64,000 nt of DNA from Roseomonas nitratireducens. GTDB taxonomy: Bacteria; Pseudomonadota; Alphaproteobacteria; Acetobacterales; Acetobacteraceae. The stretch lies in contig NZ_JAGIYZ010000017.1 of the NCBI RefSeq assembly GCF_017813355.1, forward strand, positions 1 to 64,000, written 5' to 3'. The notes below the pieces were generated by a model that was given only the letters and a program-made list of their open reading frames with translations, was not told the DNA's origin and made no database searches. The position numbers and the translations under genes were made by a program. Shown here piece after piece: positions 44,899 to 51,747 of this stretch (positions are counted from its first letter, which is position 1; every line of letters starts with the position of its first letter).

Positions 44899-45804
44899 GT
44901 GCAGCCCATCATCCTGAACGAACCCTTCCGCGCGGTCTTCTACGCGCCCTTCTACGTGGCCGAGGCGCAGGGCCTGTTCGCCGCCGAGGGTGTCGAGGTG
45001 CGCCGCGACACCGCCGGCGACCCGAACAAGGCGGCGGAGAACCTCCTCTCCGGCCGGGCCGACATCGCCTGGTCCGGGCCGATGCGGCCGATGCTGCTGC
45101 GCGACCGCGACCCGTCCTGCCCGCTGCGGTCCTTCTGCGCGGTGGTGATGAAGGACCCCTTCCTGATCATCGGCCGCGGGCCGCGGCCGGGCTTCGCGCT
45201 CAGCGATCTGCGCGGCCTGCGTTTCGGCACGGTCAGCGAGGTGCCCACCCCCTGGTGGTGCCTGCAGGACGACCTGCGCGCGGCCGGAATCGATCCGGAC
45301 AGGCTGACGCGCGTGACCGACCGGTCCATGGCGGAAAACGCGGCCGCGGTGCTCGACGGCACGCTCGACGCCGCCCAGCTGTTCGAGCCGCATGCGGCGC
45401 TGGCCGAGGCGAAGGGCGCATCCGTCTGGCACCGCGCCGCCGATCGCGGCCCTTCGGCCTATACCGCCTTCTACGCGACCGAAGCGCGCATCGTCGAACG
45501 CGCCGCGGAGTTCGAGGCGATGATCCGCGCCATGGCGCGCGCCTTGTCGTGGATCGCCGCCGCGCCGCCGGCCGAGATCGCCGCGACCGTCGCCCCGTTG
45601 TTCCCCGAGGTGCCCGCCGCGGCGCTCGCGACCGCGCTCGGGCGCTACCAGGCAATGGCGCTCTGGTCGCCGACGCCGCATTTCCCGCGCGCCGCCTTCG
45701 ACCAGTTGCAGGGCGCGATGCGCTCGGCCGGGATCATCAAGGGCGCGCCGGCCTTCGAAGCCTGCGTGGACGAGGCGATCGTCGCGCGCGCGCTGGGCGG
45801 CTGA
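44899..45804 (+). CDS. NMT1/THI5-like (ThiY-type) binding protein lacking a signal peptide, copy B
   Basis: 301 residues from a GTG with TGGAGG five bases upstream. This start aligns end to end with the copy encoded at 39578-40492. ILNEPFRAVFYAPFYVAEAQG and SEVPTPWWCLQDDLRAAG are shared blocks. An upstream in-frame ATG would add 43 residues without a recognisable signal sequence. It is followed two bases later by a thioesterase gene and then three more enzyme genes, suggesting a metabolic rather than transport role. Confidence 0.8.
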   Translation: MQPIILNEPFRAVFYAPFYVAEAQGLFAAEGVEVRRDTAGDPNKAAENLLSGRADIAWSGPMRPMLLRDRDPSCPLRSFCAVVMKDPFLIIGRGPRPGFALSDLRGLRFGTVSEVPTPWWCLQDDLRAAGIDPDRLTRVTDRSMAENAAAVLDGTLDAAQLFEPHAALAEAKGASVWHRAADRGPSAYTAFYATEARIVERAAEFEAMIRAMARALSWIAAAPPAEIAATVAPLFPEVPAAALATALGRYQAMALWSPTPHFPRAAFDQLQGAMRSAGIIKGAPAFEACVDEAIVARALGG

Positions 45805-45806
45805 CC

Positions 45807-46268
45807 ATGGCGAAGGACCGCGGCACGCGCGCCGACTACCGCTTCTTCCTGACCATCCCGACGCGCTGGATGGACAACGACGTCTACGGGCACGTGAACA
45901 ACGTCACCTACTATTCCTGGTTCGACACGGTGGTGGCGCGGTTCCTGATCGACACGGGCTTCCTGCACATCCCGACCGCCCCGGTGATCGGGCTGGTGGT
46001 GGAAACCCAGTGCCGCTACTTCGCGCCCATCGCCTTCCCCGACGAGGTGACCTGCGGGCTGCGCTGCGGACGCGCGGGCAATTCCTCCGTCCGCTACGAG
46101 ATCGGCATCTTCCGCAATGCCGAGGATGTCGCGAGCGCCGAGGGGCATTTCGTCCACGTCTATGTGGACCGCGCGACGCAGAAGACGCCAACGCCCCTGC
46201 CGCCCTTGCTCCGCGCCGCGCTCGGCGGCATCACCCTGCCCCCGAATTCCACCGGAGCGACCCCATGA
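45807..46268 (+). CDS. Acyl-CoA thioesterase (4-hydroxybenzoyl-CoA thioesterase / YbgC-like hotdog)
   Basis: 153 residues. RWMDNDVYGHVNNVTYYSWFD carries the hotdog-family signature (its core DVYGHVNNVTYY). The catalytic aspartate or equivalent lies in that loop. It hydrolyses an acyl- or aroyl-CoA. Its start follows the upstream stop by two bases and its own stop overlaps the dehydrogenase start (ATGA), so it is translationally coupled. Confidence 0.9.
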   Translation: MAKDRGTRADYRFFLTIPTRWMDNDVYGHVNNVTYYSWFDTVVARFLIDTGFLHIPTAPVIGLVVETQCRYFAPIAFPDEVTCGLRCGRAGNSSVRYEIGIFRNAEDVASAEGHFVHVYVDRATQKTPTPLPPLLRAALGGITLPPNSTGATP

Positions 46269-47221
46269 GCATCCAGCGCCTCGCCATCCTCGACGACTAC
46301 CAGGGCGTGGCCCTGTCCATGGGGCCGTGGGACCGGCTGAAGGGCGTCGAGGTCACGGTCTTCCGCGACACCATCACCGACGCGGACGCGCTGGTGCAGC
46401 GCCTCGCCCCCTTCGACGCCATCCTCGCGATGCGCGAACGCACCCCCTTCCCGCGCGCGCTGATCGAGCGCCTGCCGAACCTCCGCCTGCTGGTCACGAC
46501 CGCGGCGCGCAACCGCTCGATCGACGCGGCCGCCTGCGCCGAGCGTGGCGTCGTGTTCTGCGGCACGCCGTCCTACGGCGATCCGACGGTCGACATCACC
46601 TGGGGGCTGATCATCGGGCTGATGCGCGACCTGCCGCGGCAGGAAGCGGCGCTGCGGGCGGGGCGCTGGCAGACCTCGGTTGGCTGGGGGCTGGAAGGGC
46701 GGACGCTCGGCGTGGTGGGGCTGGGCAAGCTCGGCGGGCGCGTGGCCAAGGTCGGGCAGGCCTTCGGCATGAAGGTCATCGCCTGGAGCCAGAACCTGAC
46801 CGAGGCGCGCGCGGCCGAGATCGGCGCGACCCGCGTCGACAAGGCAGCCCTGTTCGAACAGGCGGACGTGGTGACGCTGCACCTGATCCTGTCCGACCGC
46901 TCCCGCGGCATCGTGGGGGCGGAGGATCTCGCGCGGATGAAGCGCAGCGCCTTCGTCGTGAACACTTCCCGCGGGCCGCTGATCGACCAGCCGGCGCTGG
47001 TCGCCGCACTGCAGGAAGGGCGCATCGCCGGCGCCGGGATCGACGTGTTCGACACCGAGCCGCTGCCGGCGGACCACCCGCTGCTCGCCGCGCCCAATAC
47101 CTTCCTCACGCCGCATCTGGGCTACGTCACGCAGCAGAACTACCGCGCCTACTACGAAGGCTGCGTCGAGGCGATCGAGGCCTTCAACGCCGGCGCGCCG
47201 GTGCGCGTCATCGCGCCGTGA
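46265..47221 (+). CDS. D-2-hydroxyacid dehydrogenase (NAD-dependent)
   Basis: 318 residues. GVVGLGKLGGRVAKVGQAFG is the NAD-binding fold, VNTSRGPLIDQPALV the third signature, and GIDVFDTEPLP with TPHLGYVT supplies Glu and His. The family reduces glyoxylate, hydroxypyruvate or other 2-oxo acids. Coupled on both sides by overlaps to the thioesterase and the alpha/beta hydrolase. Confidence 0.9.
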   Translation: MSIQRLAILDDYQGVALSMGPWDRLKGVEVTVFRDTITDADALVQRLAPFDAILAMRERTPFPRALIERLPNLRLLVTTAARNRSIDAAACAERGVVFCGTPSYGDPTVDITWGLIIGLMRDLPRQEAALRAGRWQTSVGWGLEGRTLGVVGLGKLGGRVAKVGQAFGMKVIAWSQNLTEARAAEIGATRVDKAALFEQADVVTLHLILSDRSRGIVGAEDLARMKRSAFVVNTSRGPLIDQPALVAALQEGRIAGAGIDVFDTEPLPADHPLLAAPNTFLTPHLGYVTQQNYRAYYEGCVEAIEAFNAGAPVRVIAP

Positions 47222-48057
47222 GCGGCCCCTACCCGCTGCCGGAGGGCTGGGCGGCCTGGCCGCAGAAGGCGCGCGACGACGCCTACAACAACACCGACAT
47301 GGTGGCGGACAGCGGTGCGCAGATCGCCGCGCGCAACGCCGCCTCGGCCGCCTTCCGCGCCGCCCATGCGGGGCATCTCGACCTCCCCTACGGCGATGCG
47401 GAACGGGAGAAGTGGGACCTGTTCCCCAGCCGCGAGGCCGGCGCGCCCTGCCTCGTCTTCATCCATGGCGGCTACTGGCAGCGCAACCGGCGTGAGGATT
47501 TTGCCATCCTCGCGCAAGGCGCGCTCGCCATGGGCTGGTCGGCAGCACTTCCGGGCTACACGCTGGCGCCCGATGCGTCGCTGACGACGATCTGCTGGCA
47601 GGTCACGCGGGCGCTCGACTGGCTCGCGGCGCATGGCGCGACGCATGGCGTCGCGGGGCCGATCGTGGTCTCGGGCTGGTCCGCGGGCGGGCATCTCGCG
47701 GCGATGGCGGCGGAGCATCCGGCGGTGACGGCGGCACTCGCCATGTCGGGCGTCTTCGAACTCGCGCCGATCCGCGACACCTTCCTGCAGGAGAAGCTGC
47801 GCCTGACGGGGGCGGAGATCGCCGATCTCTCGCCGATCCGCCGGCCCGTGGTCCAGAAACCGGTCGCGGTCGCATATGGCGCGGCGGAACTGCCGGAACT
47901 CCGCCGGCAGTCCCGCAGCTTCCACCGCATCCGCGCCGAGGCGCAGGCGCCGGGGCCGCTCATTCCCATCCCCGGCGCGGATCATTTCCGCGTGCTGGAA
48001 TCCCTCTGGAGCCCCGACGGGGCGCTGCTGCGCGCCGCGGCGGAGCTGCTGCGATGA
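47218..48057 (+). CDS. Alpha/beta hydrolase (kynurenine formamidase/esterase-like)
   Basis: 279 residues from a GTG overlapping the previous stop. IHGGYWQ is the HGGxW oxyanion-hole motif of hormone-sensitive-lipase and arylformamidase-like hydrolases. SGWSAGGHLA holds the nucleophilic serine and PGADHF the catalytic histidine. Overall it looks like the KFA-type alpha/beta hydrolase. Coupled to the MOSC gene by a four-base overlap. Confidence 0.87.
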   Translation: MSGPYPLPEGWAAWPQKARDDAYNNTDMVADSGAQIAARNAASAAFRAAHAGHLDLPYGDAEREKWDLFPSREAGAPCLVFIHGGYWQRNRREDFAILAQGALAMGWSAALPGYTLAPDASLTTICWQVTRALDWLAAHGATHGVAGPIVVSGWSAGGHLAAMAAEHPAVTAALAMSGVFELAPIRDTFLQEKLRLTGAEIADLSPIRRPVVQKPVAVAYGAAELPELRRQSRSFHRIRAEAQAPGPLIPIPGADHFRVLESLWSPDGALLRAAAELLR

Positions 48058-48527
48058 GCCACGACTTCGCGGGCGTGCTGCTGGCCATCCACATCGCGCG
48101 CGAAGCCTCGGCGCCGATGGAGGAACTCGACGCCGCGCGGCTGATCGAAGGGGTCGGGATCGAGGGCGACCGCTACGCGACCGCGCGCGGCACCTACAGC
48201 GACAAGCCGCATGCGGACCGGCAGGTGACGCTGATCGAGATGGAGGCGCTCGATGCGGTCGAGCGCGACTACGGCGTGCGCCTGGCCCCGCATGAGAGCC
48301 GGCGGAACCTGACGACCGCGGGCGTGCCGCTGAACCACCTGGTCGGGCGGGAATTCCGCGTGGGCGACGTTGTGCTGGTCGGTGGCCGGCTGAACGTGCC
48401 CTGCCAGTACCTGGAAGACCTTCTCGGCAAGAAGGTGTTCAAGCCGCTGATCCACCGCTCGGGGCTCAACTGCCGCATCGTGAAGGGGGGCACGGTCCGG
48501 CCGGGCGACCGGATCGTGCCGGCCTGA
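48054..48527 (+). CDS. MOSC domain-containing protein
   Basis: 157 residues. EGVGIEGDRYA and RQVTLIEMEAL are MOSC blocks; LNVPCQYLEDL contains the conserved cysteine proposed to carry sulfur. MOSC domains occur in molybdenum-cofactor sulfurases and YiiM-like proteins that detoxify N-hydroxylated compounds. An IorAB-type molybdoenzyme lies 7 kb away. Last gene of the operon, its stop inside a hairpin shared with the convergent regulator gene. Confidence 0.88.
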   Translation: MSHDFAGVLLAIHIAREASAPMEELDAARLIEGVGIEGDRYATARGTYSDKPHADRQVTLIEMEALDAVERDYGVRLAPHESRRNLTTAGVPLNHLVGREFRVGDVVLVGGRLNVPCQYLEDLLGKKVFKPLIHRSGLNCRIVKGGTVRPGDRIVPA

Positions 48528-48545
48528 AGCCTATTCGAGGCCGGC
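48518..48545. terminator. Hairpin spanning the convergent MOSC / SARP-TPR stops
   Basis: GCCGGCCT and AGGCCGGC form a perfect 8-bp stem with a 12-base loop. Both genes' stop codons fall at or within it. No T-tract. Candidate bidirectional terminator. Confidence 0.4.
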
Positions 48546-50543
48546 CTTGGCGAGGCCCTCGATGTAGAGCGCCTTGTCCGCCTCAGGCTCGAAGGGCGCC
48601 CGGTCGGCCGCCTTGGCGAGCCCGAAATCGGCTTCCATCGACATCAGCCGCGCACGGATCTCCTCGGCCTCCCGCAGGCGGCCGAGATGGCCAAGGGCGC
48701 TCAGCCAGATCTTGTAGGGGAAGGTGAAGCCGGCGTGCAGCGCCGTCACCTGGCGCGCCGCGAGGTCCACTTCCTCGTAGCGTCGCAGCAGGAGCAGGGG
48801 GACGAGCCGCGCGGCGTCGAAGAAGAAGGCGTGCGGATGCAGAGGGGCCAGCCGCTTGTACCTCTCCCAGCGCCGCAGCGCTTCCTCGTGCTCACCGCGA
48901 TAGGACAGCGCGAGCGCGGAGAAGACCCAGGCCATCGGCAGGTTGGGATTGAGCGCCAGCGCGCGCTCGTACAGCGAGACCGCCTCGGCGACGCGATGGT
49001 GCAGGAAGGCGCGGACATGGCCCAGGATCGCCAGCGCCTGCGCGTCGGACGGATCGAGCGCCACGGCGCGGGAGGCGAGTTCCTCCGCCTTCGCGAACAC
49101 CTCGGCGTCGTTCTTGGACCACCCCTGCCCGACGAGGAACAGGTGCCAGTAGGCGTGCCAGGCGAAGGCGGGCGCATAGTCGGGCTCGAGCCGTGTCGCC
49201 TCGCTGAGCAGGCTGCCGGCGAGTTCGTAGGATTGCTGGTCGAGCCGGTAGATCGCCGGTATGGCCCGCAGCAGCAGGTCGTAGGCGGTCGAGGCGACGG
49301 GCGCGCGGCTTGCCGCGCGATTCGCCTCGATGAGCAGGATCTCGGGGTCGACGCGCGCGACGACCTCGGCGGCGATCTCGTCCTGCAGGGCGAGCAGGTC
49401 GCCCGCGTCGCGATCGAAGCGTTCCGCCCAGACGACGGCCTCCGGCGGGCGGTGGTCGGTCAGCCGCAGCGTGACGCGCACCCGGTCCCCGGCACGCTGG
49501 ATGGTGCCCGAGAGCGAGAAGTCGAGGTCGAGCGCGCCCTCGGCCCGTTCCTGCCGCTCGATGGCCGCGACCGAGGCGCTGTCGACGAGCACCAGCCAGC
49601 GGAAGCGCGCAAGCGCGGCGGTGATCTCGCCCGCGAGGCCGAGCGAGACCTCGGAGTCGGCCTCGCTGCCCAGCACCTTGAAAGGCAGCACGCCGAGCCG
49701 CGCGCCGCGCGCGGTCGTGCGGCGGAAGGGCTGGGGCTGGGAGGTGGCGATCTCGCCGCGCAGGGATTCGGCCAGCGCCGATGTTTCCGGCGAGGGGGCC
49801 CCGCGGAAGCGCTCGGCGAAGACGCGGCGGCATTCCTCCCAGGCGGCGAAGGCGGCGCCGCGGTCGCCACGATCGGCCTCGGCGCGGATCAGGATCCGCC
49901 AGATGGGCTCCTGCGCCGGGTCGATCGCAAGGATGCGGCGCGCTTCCTGGGCGCGCGACTCCGCCGTGCTGGTCGCGGCGAGACGGGCCGCGGCGGCCGC
50001 GAGGGCGGCATCCCGCAGCCGGCGCCGCTGCTCGACGAGCCAGGCGTCGAAGGCGGCGTCGAGGCCGTCGAGATCCGCCAGCAATTCGTTCTGGAGGAGG
50101 TTGAGCGCCTCGGCCCGGTCGCGCGCGAGCGCCGGGAGGGCGCGCGCATCGGTCCAGACGCCTTCGGAGTTGAGCGCGACCGTTTCGCGGTTGGCGATGA
50201 TCAGGCTGCGCGCCTCGGGTCCGAGGGCCTCCTGCAGTTCGTGCAGCGCCTGGCGCAATGACCCGCGGGCCTGGTCCTCCCCTCGCCGGCTCCAGAGCAG
50301 TTCGGCAAGGCGCTGGCGAGAGACGAGGGCGGGCGAATCGAGCGCGAGCACGGCGAGGACGCCTCGCGTCTTGCGCGACCGGGGGAGAAGCGACTCGCCC
50401 GTCAGCGCGCGGACGTCCATCCGGCCAAGCATGGTGATGCGCAACCGGAAGCCGGGCATGGCCCCTAGGCCTTCTGCCGCCGTGGAGGTCGCGCCGGCAG
50501 GCCTCGTGTCCTGCCCGATCAGCGATCCGGTTTCCGTTGCCAT
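48531..50543 (-). CDS. SARP-type transcriptional regulator with BTAD, TolB/FlgO-like and TPR regions
   Basis: 670 residues. An OmpR/SARP-like winged helix covers about 31-110 (FRLRITMLGRMDV, RKTRGVLAVLAL, SLRQALHELQEAL). A bacterial transcriptional activation domain runs to about 275. Then LGVLPFKVLGSE opens an FlgO/TolB-like domain (to about 410) found in many alphaproteobacterial signalling proteins. TPR-like helices follow (AEAVSLYERALALNPNL, EEALRRWERYKRLAP). It has no membrane segment. The ATG chosen is one codon after a GTG; no strong SD is seen. It diverges from the 18-residue-repeat gene across the AT-rich intergenic region and is the obvious candidate to control it. Confidence 0.85.
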   Translation of the reverse strand: MATETGSLIGQDTRPAGATSTAAEGLGAMPGFRLRITMLGRMDVRALTGESLLPRSRKTRGVLAVLALDSPALVSRQRLAELLWSRRGEDQARGSLRQALHELQEALGPEARSLIIANRETVALNSEGVWTDARALPALARDRAEALNLLQNELLADLDGLDAAFDAWLVEQRRRLRDAALAAAAARLAATSTAESRAQEARRILAIDPAQEPIWRILIRAEADRGDRGAAFAAWEECRRVFAERFRGAPSPETSALAESLRGEIATSQPQPFRRTTARGARLGVLPFKVLGSEADSEVSLGLAGEITAALARFRWLVLVDSASVAAIERQERAEGALDLDFSLSGTIQRAGDRVRVTLRLTDHRPPEAVVWAERFDRDAGDLLALQDEIAAEVVARVDPEILLIEANRAASRAPVASTAYDLLLRAIPAIYRLDQQSYELAGSLLSEATRLEPDYAPAFAWHAYWHLFLVGQGWSKNDAEVFAKAEELASRAVALDPSDAQALAILGHVRAFLHHRVAEAVSLYERALALNPNLPMAWVFSALALSYRGEHEEALRRWERYKRLAPLHPHAFFFDAARLVPLLLLRRYEEVDLAARQVTALHAGFTFPYKIWLSALGHLGRLREAEEIRARLMSMEADFGLAKAADRAPFEPEADKALYIEGLAKAGLE

Positions 50544-50647
50544 CACGCAGTCTTAACGTGGCTGGCGATTCCAAACAAACGCCCGCGTGACCCTGGGTTG
50601 AGAACCCCGGGGATCGCATGCACACTCGTTCCGCTCGGGCGTGCAAA

Positions 50648-50669
50648 TGTGCCCAGGATTCCTGGCACA
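50648..50669. promoter_or_regulatory. Inverted repeat 1, TGTGCC(c)AGGA-t-TCCTGGCACA
   Basis: A 22-base near-palindrome with ten matching pairs and one extra C in the left arm. It is 105 bases upstream of the SARP-TPR start. It shares the TGTGCC / GGCACA half-site with the second inverted repeat near the repeat gene. Operator-like, possibly for the divergent regulator or another factor. Confidence 0.5.
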
Positions 50670-50868
50670 ATCTCGTTATCGCAAAGGCTTCCGAAGTTTT
50701 CGCCGGACCTATCGGGAGTTGCAGGGACGCCCGTTAATTGCGCGTTAACGACGTTATCGCCCCATGAAACTCTCGTCGGTTCAGGCCATGTTAAAACTCT
50801 TATAGTTCACGCCCGGAAGGAAGATCGGCTCATCTTCCTATTAGCTAATAATAGCAAGAATTTTTTTG

Positions 50869-50896
50869 GGCACAAGTAGGAATGTTTGCTTGTGCC
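50869..50896. promoter_or_regulatory. Inverted repeat 2, GGCACAAG-N12-CTTGTGCC
   Basis: Perfect 8-bp arms with a 12-base spacer, 76 bases before the repeat gene ATG. A T run lies upstream of it on the plus strand and so becomes A's after it on the minus strand. It is therefore not an intrinsic terminator. It could be an operator or a 5'-leader hairpin. Confidence 0.5.
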
Positions 50897-50971
50897 TCAG
50901 TCGATCTCAACGGCAAGTTGCATCATCCGGGCCGCGCAGGGCGGCCGCTTGCAGCAGCGGAGATCGACATC

Positions 50972-51688
50972 ATGGCCAAGACCTCCTTCATCCTGGATGC
51001 CGCCAAGGTTCGTACTGGCGCCGGCGTGCGCGTTCCCGCCTCCATTGCCGACAAGGGCGCCGTCCGCACCGGCGCCGGCGTGCGCGTCCCCGCCTCCGTC
51101 GCCGACAAGGGCGCCGTCCGCACCGGTGCCGGCGTCCGCGTCCCCGCCTCCGTCGCCGACAAGGGCGCCGTCCGCACCGGCGCCGGCGTCCGCGTCCCCG
51201 CCTCCGTTGCCGACAAGGGCGCCGTCCGCACCGGCGCCGGCGTCCGCGTCCCCGCCTCCGTCGCCGACAAGGGCGCCGTCCGCACCGGCGCCGGCGTCCG
51301 CGTCCCCACCTCCGTCGCCGACAAGGGCGCCGTCCGCACCGGCGCGGGCGTGCGCGTCCCCGCCTCCATCGCGGACAAGGGTGCCGTCCGCACCGGCGCG
51401 GGCGTGCGCGTCCGGGCCTCCGTCGCCGACAAGGGTGCCGTCCGCACCGGCGCGGGCGTGCGCGTCCCGGCCTCCGTCGCCGACAAGGGCGCCGTCCGCA
51501 CCGGCGCCGGCGTCCGCGTCCCCGCCTCCATCGCCGACAAGGGTGCCGTCCGCACCGGCGCGGGCGTGCGCGTCCCGGCCTCCATCGCGGACAAGGGTGC
51601 CGTCCGCACTGGCGCCGGCGTCCGAGTGCCCGCCTCCGTCGCCGACAAGGGTGCCGTCCGCACCGGCGCGGGCGTGCGCCGCGGCTGA
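50972..51688 (+). CDS. Novel 18-residue tandem-repeat protein, predicted left-handed beta-helix
   Basis: 238 residues: a 13-residue unique start (MAKTSFILDAAKV), twelve full 18-residue repeats of consensus RTGAGVRVPASVADKGAV, then RTGAGVRRG and stop. Set to begin at Val, each repeat reads VRTGAG-VRVPAS-VADKGA. These are three hexads with Val/Ile at position 1 and Ala/Gly at position 5, which is the hexapeptide rule of left-handed parallel beta-helices, one 18-residue coil per repeat. The protein is strongly basic, with no Cys or aromatic residue in the repeats and no signal peptide or membrane segment. GGAG lies nine bases before the ATG. Nearly all repeat differences are synonymous in this frame; only I/V, one A-to-T and one P-to-R change the protein. 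I know no matching family; function unknown. Confidence 0.8.
   Translation: MAKTSFILDAAKVRTGAGVRVPASIADKGAVRTGAGVRVPASVADKGAVRTGAGVRVPASVADKGAVRTGAGVRVPASVADKGAVRTGAGVRVPASVADKGAVRTGAGVRVPTSVADKGAVRTGAGVRVPASIADKGAVRTGAGVRVRASVADKGAVRTGAGVRVPASVADKGAVRTGAGVRVPASIADKGAVRTGAGVRVPASIADKGAVRTGAGVRVPASVADKGAVRTGAGVRRG
51011..51685 (+). repeat. 54-bp tandem repeat, 12 full copies plus a half copy
   Basis: Twelve head-to-tail 54-base units (51011-51658) and a 27-base partial unit. Units 7, 8, 9 and 11 and the partial share GCGGGCGTGCGC where units 3-6 and 10 have GCCGGCGTCCGC. Two sequence subclasses are thus interspersed, a pattern left by slippage or unequal exchange. Because 54 is divisible by three, several other frames stay open by chance. 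Confidence 0.97.
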
Positions 51689-51747
51689 TCGTGCCTGGCG
51701 GGCGGAGGCGCTATCCTCCCCCGCCAGCAGCCCGAGGTTCAGGACGC

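Larger units (their letters stand above)
50544..50971. other. AT-rich intergenic region between the SARP-TPR gene and the repeat gene
   Basis: The only gene-free stretch over 300 bases. It is visibly richer in A/T than its surroundings, especially 50739-50867, with a seven-base T run at 50861-50867. It holds two inverted repeats (listed separately). Weak promoter-like elements facing the repeat gene include TATAGT at 50801-50806 with TTCAGG 15 bases upstream, not a convincing sigma-70 pair. A CGTTAA / TTAACG inverted repeat lies near 50740. No RNA gene was recognised. An ATG at 50882 sits too close to its purine stretch to be a good start. Confidence 0.6.

Noticed and set aside
50861-50896. 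Intrinsic terminator formed by the T run and inverted repeat 2
   Set aside because: On the plus strand the T run precedes the stem and on the minus strand A's follow it, so neither orientation has the required order.
50923-51663. Long antisense open frame across the repeats (repeat unit like TAPLSATEAGTRTPAPVR)
   Set aside because: It stays open only because the unit is 54 bases. The differences between units are silent in the opposite (plus) frame, not this one, and no SD or unique N-terminus supports it.
51011-51685. CRISPR array
   Set aside because: The repeats are contiguous with no variable spacers and are coding.
50972-51688. Multi-core RiPP precursor or RTX beta-roll
   Set aside because: No Cys/Ser/Thr-rich core with cleavage signature, no recognisable modifying enzyme or peptidase beside it, and no GGxGxD calcium motif. 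The hexad pattern explains the repeat better.
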